Positions 52,523 through 61,236 of a DNA stretch of 64,000 nt are shown here, one piece after another. Source of the stretch: Nonomuraea angiospora (GTDB taxonomy: Bacteria; Actinomycetota; Actinomycetes; Streptosporangiales; Streptosporangiaceae); the NCBI RefSeq assembly GCF_014873145.1, contig NZ_JADBEK010000001.1, forward strand, positions 4,340,001 to 4,404,000, read 5' to 3'. The stretch's first letter is position 1. Each line of letters starts with the position of its first letter. Made by a program: the position numbers and the translations under genes. A model generated the notes under the pieces. It was not told the origin of the DNA. It made no database searches and worked only from the letters and a program-made list of their open reading frames with translations.

Positions 52523-54037
52523 CTACGACAAAGCGATGCGCACCTCGTCCTCCAGCGGCGGATCGTCCTCCTGGGCCCGGCACCCGGTGGCGGCGAAGCA
52601 CCGCACGGTCAGCTCCTCGGGCGTGACCGACAGGTGCAGGAACTGCTTGAAGAACGGCGGCGTGTCCCAGTCGGACAGCTCCGACAGGTAGCGGTGGAAC
52701 ACCTTGTCGACCGGCAGCCTGAGCGGCCACGGCCACGCCCCGAGCAGCCGCGCCGCCCACCGCATCCTGCGGGTGATCGTGACGGGGCCCTCGGGGGATC
52801 TGACCGGCTCGTTCTTGATCTGGTCCGCCATGATGCACAGGGCCTCGGAGGGCGTCAGGTAGATCCACTTCATCCGCAGGCGGTGCGCGTACAGCTGGCT
52901 GTAGAAGGACAGGGAGTCGCCGCGCAGCGGGTAGCACCTGAACTCGTCCTCGTGCACGTCCGCGACGTCGACCCGCTGGATCGTGTGCGTGGCGTGCATG
53001 AAGGCGCCGCCGCCGCCGGAGACGATGTACTGGATCACCCGGTCGCCCACTTTGACGGGGTAGCGCTGGTAGTTGTGCACGTCTCCGCCGATGGCCGCCA
53101 CGTAACGGTTCGCCGGGTCGCGCACGATGTCGTCGATCGTGCCGCCTTCCTCCAGCGGTGAGGGCTTGTAGACGTTTCCGGTGTAGATGGGCTTGCCCGT
53201 GACGAGGATCTTGGGCCGCGGATCGCGCGAGACGCGCCGCAGCCAATCGGTCTGCCCCTTGTCGATGATGTTCTTGATGCCGGTGTCGACGCCGACGATC
53301 AGCAGGCTGTCGCTCTCGATCACCCAGTACGGCCCCGGCTGCGTGACCTGCTGGGACGGCTTGCCCCTGAGCTCGCGCGCCCGGGCCAGCCGCGCCTCGT
53401 CGATGGCCTCCGGCTTGCGCCACAGCAGGCCGCGCAGCCAGCGGTCCGGTCTCGGCTTGAGCGCCGGCGCGTCGCAGAAGACCCGCATGAAACCGCCGAG
53501 CCCGTCGTACCAGTCGTGGTTGCCGGGGACGGCGTAGATCGGGGCGTCATAGTCCTTGTACGGACGGAAGAACTTGTCCCCGTACTCGTTGCCCGATCCC
53601 GTCGGATAGATCACATCACTCGCGATGACGGCGAAGGACGTCTCTTCCCCTACTTTCAACATCCCCGGAACAACGGCGTACTGGGACGCGTCCCCCTCGC
53701 CTGTATCACCGAGCAGCAGGAAACTGAAATTTCCCCCGACAGGGGGTTTGATACGAAATTCCGGATCAATCCCTCGCGCTTCCTGAGCCGCCACCCATCG
53801 CGCCCGAACCTCTCCCGACGGATCCCCGAACAACCCCGCGAGGATGTCGTTACGCGATCTCCACAGCGTCGCCAAATTCAGCCAGGTAAACCCGTGATTG
53901 TCGGGTCTGAGCTGCGCGAACGCCCCCGTCTGTGTGCAGGCCCATCCTGCCCCCTCTTCTGACACCCTTGAGGAAAGCTGCTTTCCCCGCTCGGCCGCGA
54001 CTTCCACCATGACCACATACTTACCGCGATCACCCAT
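52523..54037 (-). CDS. Metallophosphoesterase
   Basis: 504 residues from ATG 54037 (the open frame runs to 54112). The calcineurin-like motifs are LLGDTGEG, VIASDVIYPTG, VPGNHDWYDG and IGGDVHNYQRYP. In the second the usual GD is SD, and in the last GGHxH is GGDVHN. An N-terminal part of about 110 residues and a C-terminal part of about 190 residues flank the core. No signal or membrane segment. The first third of the gene is noticeably less G/C-rich than its neighbours. The substrate (nucleotide or phosphoester) is unknown. Confidence 0.85.
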   Translation of the reverse strand: MGDRGKYVVMVEVAAERGKQLSSRVSEEGAGWACTQTGAFAQLRPDNHGFTWLNLATLWRSRNDILAGLFGDPSGEVRARWVAAQEARGIDPEFRIKPPVGGNFSFLLLGDTGEGDASQYAVVPGMLKVGEETSFAVIASDVIYPTGSGNEYGDKFFRPYKDYDAPIYAVPGNHDWYDGLGGFMRVFCDAPALKPRPDRWLRGLLWRKPEAIDEARLARARELRGKPSQQVTQPGPYWVIESDSLLIVGVDTGIKNIIDKGQTDWLRRVSRDPRPKILVTGKPIYTGNVYKPSPLEEGGTIDDIVRDPANRYVAAIGGDVHNYQRYPVKVGDRVIQYIVSGGGGAFMHATHTIQRVDVADVHEDEFRCYPLRGDSLSFYSQLYAHRLRMKWIYLTPSEALCIMADQIKNEPVRSPEGPVTITRRMRWAARLLGAWPWPLRLPVDKVFHRYLSELSDWDTPPFFKQFLHLSVTPEELTVRCFAATGCRAQEDDPPLEDEVRIALS

Positions 54038-54141
54038 TCGTGCACCCGGAACGCTCCGTACTGTAAGGAACACAGAAGGTTCGCAATGGTGTACCCTCAA
54101 CCCCCCAAGCAAGCGGTAGGGACCGTCGAGGGGGGTGCCTC

Positions 54142-54561
54142 ATGACCCGTAACGGCCCGGACGACACGACCCGGAGCGGCACTTCCGACGTGGAGGTCAT
54201 CGAGGGGCTGCTGGCATACGCGCAGACCCGGTCGTCCCGCTGGGGCGGGGCGGCGCTGAAAAGGGTCAGCGAGGCGGTCGCGCGCAGCCGGGCCCTCGAC
54301 GCGCGCGCTCCCGGCACGCACACGGCCCTGCTGGCCCGCAGCCTGCTCGCCAAGGCGAAACTCCTGCTCAGACGGGACCGGGGCGCGGAGGCGCTCCCCC
54401 TGGTCCAGGAGGCGGTGGCGCTCAGCCGCCCGGCGGGCGGCGCCCCGCTGGAGGTGGCGCTGAGGTGCCTGGCCGCCGCCCTCGAGTCCCTCCACCGCTA
54501 CAGCGAAGCCGCGGCCACGCTCGCGGAGGCCGACCGGATCGTTCCCCCCGACGAACCCTGA
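54142..54561 (+). CDS. Small TPR-like helical protein, unknown function
   Basis: 139 residues. After an acidic, disordered start there are two or three helical pairs of tetratricopeptide type: LLARSLLAKAKLLLRRDRGAEALPLVQEAVAL and LRCLAAALESLHRYSEAAATLAEADRI. No enzyme motif. It is divergent from the metallophosphoesterase, with about 100 bases between, and convergent with the AGPS-like gene. Probably a protein-binding adaptor. Confidence 0.65.
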   Translation: MTRNGPDDTTRSGTSDVEVIEGLLAYAQTRSSRWGGAALKRVSEAVARSRALDARAPGTHTALLARSLLAKAKLLLRRDRGAEALPLVQEAVALSRPAGGAPLEVALRCLAAALESLHRYSEAAATLAEADRIVPPDEP

Positions 54562-54570
54562 CCCACCCGC

Positions 54571-56160
54571 CTAAGCGGTGGGTGGGACGAGGGCGCCGGG
54601 GTTGAGGATTCCGGCCGGGTCGAGGCGGGCCTTGACCGCCTGCAGGATGCTCACGCCCACCGGCCCCACCTCGGCCGCGTAAGCGTCCCGGTGCTCGCGT
54701 CCGACCCCGTGGTGGTGGGTGATCGTGCCGCCGGCCGTCACGATGGCCGCGTTCGCCGCCTCCTTGGCGCGCTCCCACTGCGCCACCGGGTCCCCCTCCT
54801 GCGCGACGACGACCGTGAAGTACAGCGAGGCGCCGGTCTCGTACACGTGGGAGACGTGGCACATGACGAGCGGCGAGCCGAGCGCGCCCGCCAGGGCGAG
54901 CCGCACCGCGTCGTAGAGCCGCGGCAGGTTCGCCCAGAACCCGGCCGTCTCCAGGGTCTCGACGGTGGCGCCGGCGGCGAGCAGCGAGTCGCGGAGATAG
55001 GGCGCGGAGAAGCGTCCGTGCTCCCACGCCTCCCCCGGCTCGGCGCCCAGCGGCTCGCCGCCCATCCGGCTCAGCACGGCCGCGGCCCCGGCCTGCCGGG
55101 CCGCCACCGACCCCCACCCGGAGGCTCGGGTGCTCTCGTAGCCGGCGATCAGGAGGCAGCCCGAGCCGCCAGAGCCGATGGTGTCGGGCTTCGCGAGGCC
55201 GATCATGGTCTCGGTCTCGTCCGAGAGCCGCAGCACCGTCGGGAGCGGCCCCTCCTGGGCGAGCGCGCGCACGGCCGCCGTCCCCTCCGCGAACGTCCCG
55301 AACCGCCACCCCTCGTACCGCCGCTCCTCAGGAGCGCGCCGCACCCTCAGCCGCAGGGACGTGATGACCCCGAAGGCGCCCTCGGAGCCCAGCACGAGCT
55401 GGCGCAGATCGGGGCCGGCCGCCGACTTGGGGGCGCGTCCGAGGTCCAGGGTGCCGGTGGGGGTGGCCACCGTGAGGCCCACGACCATGTCGTCGAAGCG
55501 TCCGTATCCGGCGGAGGCCTGGCCGCTGGAGCGGGCCGCCGCGAAGCCTCCGAGGGTGGCGTACTCGAAGGACTGGGGGAAGTGGCCGAGCGTGAGGCCG
55601 TGCGCGGCGAGCAGCCGCTCGGCCTCGGGGGCGCGTACCCCGGGCTCGAAGGAGGCCACGAGGGACTCCGGGTCCACGGAGAGCAGGCGGTCGAGCCGGC
55701 CCAGGTCGAGAGCGACCACCCCCGTGAAGCCCGAGTCCGGCGTGGCGGCGGTGAGGCCGCCCACCACGGAGGTGCCGCCGCCGAAGGGGATCACGGCGAC
55801 GCGTTCGGCGGAGCACACCCGCAGCAGCTCGGCCACCTCCTCGTGCGAGCCGGGCAGCACCACCGCGTCGGGCGCGGCCGAGCCGTCCCCCGCGCGCATC
55901 CGCAGCAGGTCGGGGGTGGACTTGCCGCGCGTGTGGCGCACGCGGGCCTCGTGCGAGGTCAGCACGTACGCGGGGCCGACCACCCCGGCCAGCGCGCCGA
56001 GCAGCGGCTCGGACAGGGCGACCGGCGGCAGGCGCACCGATTCGAGACCGACGGCGGGGGCGTCCGGGGCGCGCACGCCGAGGAAGTCGCGCAGAAGCGC
56101 GCGGACCTGCTCGGGCAGCTCGCGGGCGAGAGCCGGGTCGCCCCAGCCGGACCACAGCAT
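54571..56160 (-). CDS. FAD-binding oxidase of the alkylglycerone-phosphate synthase type
   Basis: 529 residues from ATG 56160, chosen because GGAG lies 5 bases upstream; the open frame to ATG 56193 would overlap the divergent TetR start. FAD-binding motifs are FGGGTSVVGG, SSGQASAGYGRFDDMV and GSEGAFGVITS. The C-terminal HHGVGREHRD matches the active-site histidines of alkyldihydroxyacetonephosphate synthase. Mycobacteria carry a similar flavoprotein next to a TetR gene and glpD1 (Rv2249c-Rv2251), so the trio is conserved. It may act on glycerol-ether or D-2-hydroxy acid substrates. Confidence 0.85.
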   Translation of the reverse strand: MLWSGWGDPALARELPEQVRALLRDFLGVRAPDAPAVGLESVRLPPVALSEPLLGALAGVVGPAYVLTSHEARVRHTRGKSTPDLLRMRAGDGSAAPDAVVLPGSHEEVAELLRVCSAERVAVIPFGGGTSVVGGLTAATPDSGFTGVVALDLGRLDRLLSVDPESLVASFEPGVRAPEAERLLAAHGLTLGHFPQSFEYATLGGFAAARSSGQASAGYGRFDDMVVGLTVATPTGTLDLGRAPKSAAGPDLRQLVLGSEGAFGVITSLRLRVRRAPEERRYEGWRFGTFAEGTAAVRALAQEGPLPTVLRLSDETETMIGLAKPDTIGSGGSGCLLIAGYESTRASGWGSVAARQAGAAAVLSRMGGEPLGAEPGEAWEHGRFSAPYLRDSLLAAGATVETLETAGFWANLPRLYDAVRLALAGALGSPLVMCHVSHVYETGASLYFTVVVAQEGDPVAQWERAKEAANAAIVTAGGTITHHHGVGREHRDAYAAEVGPVGVSILQAVKARLDPAGILNPGALVPPTA

Positions 56161-56178
56161 CGGTTCTCCACTCACGCT

Positions 56179-56210
56179 TACACTGTGACACATGACGTCG
56201 ATTCGTCACA
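56179..56210. promoter_or_regulatory. Compact divergent promoter of tetR-glpD and the AGPS-like gene
   Basis: TACACT (56179-56184) is a -10 for the plus strand, 7 bases before the TetR ATG at 56192, so that message is probably leaderless. The arms TGTGAC (56184-56189) and GTCACA (56205-56210), 15 bases apart, form an inverted repeat across the start site. It is a candidate autoregulatory operator. Confidence 0.45.
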
Positions 56211-56701
56211 ACGATGGGGTGCTGGACGCGGCCCGCGACTGCGTGCTGGCCTACGGCGTGCGCAGGACGACGCTCACCGACGTGGCGCGCCGGGCGGGGG
56301 TGTCGCGGATGACGATCTACCGCCGCTGGCCCGACGTGCGCACGCTGGTCGCGGACCTGATGACCAGGGAATGGGTGCGGGTGGTCGAGGAGCTCGACCT
56401 GGCGGACCCCGTGCGCGCGGTCGTCGAGGGGGTCAGGGGGCTGCGCGCCCACCCGCTGTGGCGCAAGATCGTGGAGGCGGATCCGGAGCTGCTGCTGCCG
56501 TACCTGCTCGACCGGCGCGGCGCCAGCCACGAGGCGATACTCGAGGTCCTGGAGCGCGCCGTCGGGGACCCGGGCCGGGCGCGGGCGGTGCTGCTGGTGG
56601 CGCAGTCGTTCCTGCTGTCGGCGCCCACGATGCTCGGCCCGGTGACCATGGACGAGCTCGACGGCGAGCTCACCGCCCTGCTGGAGGCCTATCTTGGATA
56701 G
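56192..56701 (+). CDS. TetR-family transcriptional regulator
   Basis: 169 residues, short for the family. The HTH reads RRTTLTDVARRAGVSRMTIYRRW, followed by PDVRTLVADLM. The C-terminal ligand part is reduced. It lies directly upstream of glpD, 16 bases before its start, and divergent from the AGPS-like flavoprotein. Its likely targets are these two genes. The gene starts on the CATG that would also contain the longer start of the divergent gene. Confidence 0.88.
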   Translation: MTSIRHNDGVLDAARDCVLAYGVRRTTLTDVARRAGVSRMTIYRRWPDVRTLVADLMTREWVRVVEELDLADPVRAVVEGVRGLRAHPLWRKIVEADPELLLPYLLDRRGASHEAILEVLERAVGDPGRARAVLLVAQSFLLSAPTMLGPVTMDELDGELTALLEAYLG

Positions 56702-56717
56702 CTCGCATGGAGGCACC

Positions 56718-58217
56718 TTGGACAACGGCTCGCTGAACGCGCGCAGGAGATCCCGTGAGCTGCGCCGGGTCGCGGAGGAGCGGCTCGACGTGCTGGTGGT
56801 CGGGCTCGGCGCGACCGGCGCCGGCGCCGCGCTGGACGCCGCGTCCCGTGGGCTCAGCGTAGCGGCGATCGACGCGCACGACCTGGCTTTCGGCACGTCC
56901 AGGTGGAGCTCCAAGATGATCCACGGCGGCCTGCGCTACCTGGCCAAGGGGCAGGTGGACGTCGCGTACGAGAGCGCGGTCGAGCGCGGCATCCTGCTCC
57001 GCACGACGGCTCCGCACCTGGTCGCGGCCCACCCGTACCTGCTGCCGCTGACGAAGGCGGTCTCTCGGCGGCAGGCGGCGCTCGTGATGAGCGGCTACCG
57101 GCTCGGCGACGGCCTGCGGGCCGCCGCGCGCACGCCGCGCCGGCTGCTGCCCGGCCCGACGCGGCTGAGCGCGGCCCGCACGCGCACGCTGGCGCCCGTG
57201 CTCGACGGCGACGGCCTGCGCGGCGCGCTGCTGTCGTGGGACGGCCGGCTGCTGGACGACGCCCGCCTGGTCGTGGCCATCGCCAGGACCGCCGCGGCGC
57301 ACGGAGCCCGCGTGCTGACCCGCTGCCGCGCGCTGCGGCTCACCGGTCAGGGCGCGCTGGTACGCGACGAGCTGACCGGCGAGGAGTTCGACGTCCGCGC
57401 CAGAGTGGTGATCAACGCGGCCGGGGTGTGGGCGGGCGGGCTGGACCCCGAGGTGAAGCTGCGCCCCTCGCGCGGCACCCACCTCGTGCTGGCCCAGGGG
57501 ACGCTGCCCGGGCTGATCGCCGGCATGCACGTGCCCATACCGGGAGAGACCAACCGATTCGCGCTCGTCCTCCCCCAGCGCGACGGCCGCGTGTACGTCG
57601 GCCTCACCGACGAACCGGTGGACGGGCCCGTCCCCGATGTCCCCGAAGTGCCCGAGGAAGACGTCAGAACGCTCCTGGAGGTGCTGAACGGGGTTCTTGA
57701 GACTCAGGTGACCCGGGAGGCGGTCGCGGGCGCGTACGCGGGCCTCAGGCCCCTTCTGGCGGCCGACGGCCACACGGCCGACATCTCGCGCAGACACGCC
57801 GTTCTATCGCATGACGGGATCGTCACGGTCGTCGGCGGCAAGCTCACGACATATCGGCGAATGGCGGAGGACGCGGTGGATGAAGCGGTCTCGTCCGCGA
57901 AACTCCCGGCGCGCCGGAGCCGCACCAGGAAGATCCCGCTCGCCGGGGCGGGCCCGCGGCCGTCCGGGGTGCCGCTCCGCCTCGCCGAGCGGTACGGCAG
58001 CGAGGCCGGGGCCGTCCACGAACTCGTCAAGGCACACCCGGCGGAGGTCGGGCTCGGCATCACCGAGGGCGAGCTGATCTGGTCGGTACGGCACGAGGGC
58101 GCGCTCGACGAGGGCGACCTGCTGGACCGGCGGACCAGGATCGGCCTGGTCAAGCAGGACAGGGACCGCGCGCTGCCCGCGACACGGGACGTGTTGCGCC
58201 GAACCCCCCGCGACTGA
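56718..58217 (+). CDS. glpD: Glycerol-3-phosphate dehydrogenase (FAD)
   Basis: 499 residues from TTG 56718, chosen because GGAGG lies 4 bases before it. The FAD-binding motif is VVGLGATGAGAALDAASRG. Further GlpD blocks are SSKMIHGGLRYL, INAAGVW and VGGKLTTYRRMAEDAVD. It oxidises glycerol 3-phosphate to dihydroxyacetone phosphate at the membrane and feeds electrons to quinone. Co-transcription with the TetR gene is likely. The common first residues of GlpD are preceded by a short extension of about 25 residues. Confidence 0.93.
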   Translation: MDNGSLNARRRSRELRRVAEERLDVLVVGLGATGAGAALDAASRGLSVAAIDAHDLAFGTSRWSSKMIHGGLRYLAKGQVDVAYESAVERGILLRTTAPHLVAAHPYLLPLTKAVSRRQAALVMSGYRLGDGLRAAARTPRRLLPGPTRLSAARTRTLAPVLDGDGLRGALLSWDGRLLDDARLVVAIARTAAAHGARVLTRCRALRLTGQGALVRDELTGEEFDVRARVVINAAGVWAGGLDPEVKLRPSRGTHLVLAQGTLPGLIAGMHVPIPGETNRFALVLPQRDGRVYVGLTDEPVDGPVPDVPEVPEEDVRTLLEVLNGVLETQVTREAVAGAYAGLRPLLAADGHTADISRRHAVLSHDGIVTVVGGKLTTYRRMAEDAVDEAVSSAKLPARRSRTRKIPLAGAGPRPSGVPLRLAERYGSEAGAVHELVKAHPAEVGLGITEGELIWSVRHEGALDEGDLLDRRTRIGLVKQDRDRALPATRDVLRRTPRD

Positions 58218-58230
58218 CCCCACCAATCCG

Positions 58231-58249
58231 TTAGGTTAGTCTTACCTAA
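58231..58249. promoter_or_regulatory. DtxR/IdeR-type iron box
   Basis: TTAGGTTAGTCTTACCTAA matches the classical 19-bp iron box (TTAGGTTAG-S-CTAACCTAA) at 17 positions. It lies 25 bases before the Suc_Fer-like gene. Iron-bound IdeR/DmdR would block this promoter, so the gene should be expressed when iron is scarce. Confidence 0.85.
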
Positions 58250-58274
58250 TTCGGATGGGGAGGGAGAACAGGCG

Positions 58275-59189
58275 TTGGCGAGGGGCTGCGAGCATCCGAA
58301 CGGATGCCACACCGGAGGGGTTCCGACGTTGGCCAGTGCCACCGTGGGAGCCCGGCTGTGGCTGCTCGTCGAATACACCGGCGCCTGGCCCTCACACCTG
58401 GAAAACTTCGAACTTCCTGAAAAAATCTCCGAACTGGTCCGCCGGGCACTCGAGCGCGGTATCAGGCCCCAGCTGATCCGCCGGCCGGGAAAGCGGGCCC
58501 GCCCACAGGAGCAGGGGATCCGTGTGCTACTCGCGTACGCGGTAGGAGACCGACCCTGGTTGGCGAGCGGTATCGTCGCAGGTCCCGACGATCTTGACCT
58601 GGACGCGCTCGTGGCGGGAGTGGTCCCGGAGTCCTGCATACTTGAAGACGAGCCGGTATTTCTGGTCTGCACGCACGCCAAGCGCAATGCGTGCTGCGCC
58701 CGCATTGGACTACCCCTCGCTCGCACGCTGGCCGATTCTTTGCCGGACAGAGTGTGGGAAACGTCACACGTTGGCGGCGATCGCTACGCCGCCAACCTGG
58801 TGTGCTTGCCACACGGAATTTTCTACGGCAGCATGTCTCAGGCTGCTGCACTGGCAGCGGCTAACGCGTACCGGTCGGGCGAGATCATTCTCGACCGCTA
58901 CCGGGGACGCGCAGGCATCCCTGAGCCATTGCAAGCCGTGGAGCACTTCGCCCGAGCCCATACGGGAGAGTGTTCCGTCGGCGCGGTGGCCGTGGAATCC
59001 TCCAGGTCGGACGGTGACGTCACCGAAGCGCTCGTACGCTGCGGCGACGTCCGGTTCCAGGTTGTGGTTGAGCCATCGGCGTTCACAGCGCCGTGTGGTA
59101 CGGCTTGCGCCGAGACGATCACCACCTACCGGCTGGTTTCGCTGGACAGGCTCACGCCTGTGCGGTACGCCACGCCCGCTCTCGCCTGA
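58275..59189 (+). CDS. Sucrase/ferredoxin-like (thioredoxin-fold) protein under iron control
   Basis: 304 residues from TTG 58275 (GGGGAGGGAG 9 bases upstream; TTG 58329 with GGAGGGG is an alternative). It matches the Suc_Fer-like family, a thioredoxin-like [2Fe-2S] ferredoxin: VFLVCTHAKRNACCARIG (cluster cysteines), VWETSHVGGDRYAANLVCLPHG (conserved His and Gly block). With the iron box upstream, it may reduce ferric siderophores or supply electrons in iron limitation. Codon use is odd: many A/T third positions, clearly less G/C-rich than the flanking genes, so it may be acquired. Confidence 0.82.
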   Translation: MARGCEHPNGCHTGGVPTLASATVGARLWLLVEYTGAWPSHLENFELPEKISELVRRALERGIRPQLIRRPGKRARPQEQGIRVLLAYAVGDRPWLASGIVAGPDDLDLDALVAGVVPESCILEDEPVFLVCTHAKRNACCARIGLPLARTLADSLPDRVWETSHVGGDRYAANLVCLPHGIFYGSMSQAAALAAANAYRSGEIILDRYRGRAGIPEPLQAVEHFARAHTGECSVGAVAVESSRSDGDVTEALVRCGDVRFQVVVEPSAFTAPCGTACAETITTYRLVSLDRLTPVRYATPALA

Positions 59190-59289
59190 ACAGGGAACAT
59201 CGCGGCCCGACCTTGCGTTGGAACAGTGACGCCAAAAGCGTCCAATGCGGCCCAATTACCGAAATACCTCTCACGAAGGTGGTTTTCTC

Positions 59290-59601
59290 ATGTCTCAGGT
59301 ACGTCGGCAGCTCGCCCGCCCGCGCCCCAGCTGGGGTTGGCAGGATGATGCCGCGTGCCGGGGTGAGGACCTCGTGCTCTTCTTCGGCCCCGACGGGGAG
59401 CGGCAGCCCGAGCGTGACGTACGTGAGCGGAAGGCCAAGGCGATCTGCGCCCAGTGCCCTGTCCGCAACGAGTGCCTTGACTACGCGCTGTCCCGTCCCG
59501 AGAAGTACGGCACGTGGGGCGGTCTCAACGAAGACGAGCGCGCCTCCGAGCGTCGTCGTCGCATGCGCCGCGCGGCCAGCGCCGGCATCTCCGCCGCCTG
59601 A
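59290..59601 (+). CDS. WhiB-family iron-sulfur transcription factor
   Basis: 103 residues from ATG 59290, with GAAGGTGG 7 bases upstream. The four cluster cysteines are in DDAACRG, ICAQC and NECLDY, and the turn is GTWGG (usually G[VI]WGG). A basic C-terminal tail (ERRRRMRRA) probably contacts DNA. LFFGPDGER resembles the WhiB3/WhiD group, but I would not assign it firmly. It binds a [4Fe-4S] cluster and works with the main sigma factor. Confidence 0.92.
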   Translation: MSQVRRQLARPRPSWGWQDDAACRGEDLVLFFGPDGERQPERDVRERKAKAICAQCPVRNECLDYALSRPEKYGTWGGLNEDERASERRRRMRRAASAGISAA

Positions 59602-59711
59602 CACACCCGGCAGCGTCACCATCATCGCGTGATCGAGCAGTTGTCCCGATGAACCGGAGCCTGGCCCTCCACGCACAGGCTCCGGCGAACCCGGTCGGGA
59701 CAACTGCCTGA

Positions 59712-60119
59712 TCAGGCAGCACCTCCGAGGACACCGGCCCGCACGAGCAGCGGCACCACGTGGTCGCGCACGGCAGGCGCCAGACGCGGCGCGTACGCGT
59801 CACGCCCGTCCGTCCACCCCAGCGCCGCCAGCTCCGCGGCCGGCCTCGGATCCCCCGAAACCCCGGCGGTGAAGACCGTCATGCGCATGGGCACGCCCTC
59901 CAGCGCCGCCACGGCCTCCACGTGGCCGAGCAGGGCCAGGTCGCGCGGGGTCACCCCGAGCTCCTCGGCCAGCTCGCGCGCGAGCGTCTCCTCCGGCTCC
60001 TCCCCCGCCTCGGGCTTGCCCCCCGGCAGGTAGAAGACGTCCGGAGCGGCCTGCTTGCTCACGACGAGCAGCCGCCCCCGGTCGACGACCGCCGCGGCGA
60101 CCACGCGCAACACATCCAT
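59712..60119 (-). CDS. Nudix hydrolase (MutT-like)
   Basis: 135 residues from ATG 60119 (ATG 60131 possible). The Nudix box is complete: GGKPEAGEEPEETLARELAEELG, with the catalytic REL..EE core. It starts VLRVVAAAVVDRGRLLVVSKQ, like the MutT-type 8-oxo-dGTP or NADH pyrophosphatases. The 20-23 kDa members of this group usually clean up nucleoside diphosphate derivatives. It is divergent from the MDMPI-like gene. Confidence 0.9.
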   Translation of the reverse strand: MDVLRVVAAAVVDRGRLLVVSKQAAPDVFYLPGGKPEAGEEPEETLARELAEELGVTPRDLALLGHVEAVAALEGVPMRMTVFTAGVSGDPRPAAELAALGWTDGRDAYAPRLAPAVRDHVVPLLVRAGVLGGAA

Positions 60120-60196
60120 GCCCGACAGCATCCCACGCGGCACCGACAAACCGGGACCACCGGAGATTGTCACACCCGGCCGTTAAAGTGCCCGGC

Positions 60197-60838
60197 ATGA
60201 CAGAATCCCAGCCCTCCCCCGTGACCGCCGACGACCTCGACGAGGCCGTCCGGCTGGCCGTCGCCACCCTCCGCGAGGCGCCCGCGACCGCGTGGGACCA
60301 CAAGGCCGGCACGCTGGAGTGGACGTGCTGGGAGACCGTCGAGCACCTGGCCGACGACCTGTTCGCCTATGCCGCCCAGCTCGGGCTCAGGACGCCGCCG
60401 CTGGACGTCTACGTCCCGTTCATCCTGGAAAGTCGCAGGCCGGAAGGCCCCGCCAACACCATCCACGCCGACCCCAAGGCCGGTCCCGCCGGGCTGCTGC
60501 AGGTGCTGGAGTCGTGCGGCGCGATGCTGTCCTCCATGGTGCGCACCACGCCGCCACAGGTCCGCGCCCACCACGGTTTCGGCGCGGCCGACCCCGAGGG
60601 CTCGGCGGCGATGGGCATCGTGGAGACCCTCGTCCACACCCACGACCTGGCCGAAGGGCTCGGGCTCGGGTGGGCGCCGCCGGCCGGGATCTGCGCCCGG
60701 GTGCTGGCGCGGCTGTTCCCCGAGGCCCCGCGCGACACGGATCCGTGGACGACCCTGCTGTGGGTCACCGGGCGCGCCGACCTCCCCGGCCGTGAGCGCC
60801 CGGTGAAGTGGCGCTGGTACAGCGCGCCGCGAGCCTGA
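60197..60838 (+). CDS. Mycothiol-dependent maleylpyruvate isomerase-like (DinB-fold) protein
   Basis: 213 residues from ATG 60197. The four-helix DinB/MDMPI N-terminal fold is seen in ETVEHLADDLFAYAAQL and VETLVHTHDLAEGLG, whose histidines would hold the metal. The C-terminal part is short. Enzymes of this fold use mycothiol, which fits an actinomycete. The true substrate is unknown; many are thiol transferases. TAAAGT 7 bases before the ATG suggests a leaderless message. Confidence 0.72.
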   Translation: MTESQPSPVTADDLDEAVRLAVATLREAPATAWDHKAGTLEWTCWETVEHLADDLFAYAAQLGLRTPPLDVYVPFILESRRPEGPANTIHADPKAGPAGLLQVLESCGAMLSSMVRTTPPQVRAHHGFGAADPEGSAAMGIVETLVHTHDLAEGLGLGWAPPAGICARVLARLFPEAPRDTDPWTTLLWVTGRADLPGRERPVKWRWYSAPRA

Positions 60839-60867
60839 GCGGCGCGCGCTCCCCTAAACGTCAGACC

Positions 60868-61101
60868 TCAGACGATCAGATCGTCGAATTCGCCGTCCTT
60901 GGCCCCGAGGACGAACGCGGTGATCTCCGCCTGGGTGTAGACCAGCGCGGGACCTTCGGGAAAACGTGAGTTACGCATGGCTATCTCCCCCGTGGGCAGG
61001 TTCGCGACTTCGACGCAGTTGCCGTTGGGGTTGCTCCGCTTGCTCTTGCGCCAGACGACAGGAAGGCGGCCGGCGGGCGTTCCGTTCCGGAACTCATGCA
61101 T
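60868..61101 (-). CDS. DUF397 protein (BldB-type partner)
   Basis: 77 residues from ATG 61101, with AAGGAGC 7 bases upstream. It matches DUF397: VVWRKSKRSNPNGNCVEVA and GEIAMRNSRFPEGPALVYTQ are the two conserved blocks. These small proteins act with an XRE/DUF5753 regulator (WhiJ-type systems) in actinomycete development. The regulator gene follows upstream on the same strand. A strong palindrome (61125-61142) lies 23 bases before the ATG. Confidence 0.9.
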   Translation of the reverse strand: MHEFRNGTPAGRLPVVWRKSKRSNPNGNCVEVANLPTGEIAMRNSRFPEGPALVYTQAEITAFVLGAKDGEFDDLIV

Positions 61102-61124
61102 GGGGGCAGCTCCTTGCGATCTTA

Positions 61125-61142
61125 CGGATGCACGTGCATCCG
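61125..61142. promoter_or_regulatory. XRE-type operator before the DUF397 gene
   Basis: Perfect 18-bp palindrome CGGATGCACGTGCATCCG in the leader of the DUF397 gene. Its core TGCACGTGCA recurs at 62135-62152, before the XRE regulator and the HATPase gene. A -10-like TATTGT lies just upstream on the minus strand. Confidence 0.7.
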
Positions 61143-61236
61143 CGTTTGCGAGGAGACAATACGGTAACGCGTCGGCTTCCATATAGCGGACGACCAAAAA
61201 ACCGGATATGGGGTCGGTCACAGAGATTTCAGCAGC

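Noticed and set aside
54571..56193. AGPS-like gene starting at ATG 56193
   Set aside because: It would overlap the TetR start and has no ribosome site, whereas ATG 56160 follows GGAG at a good distance.
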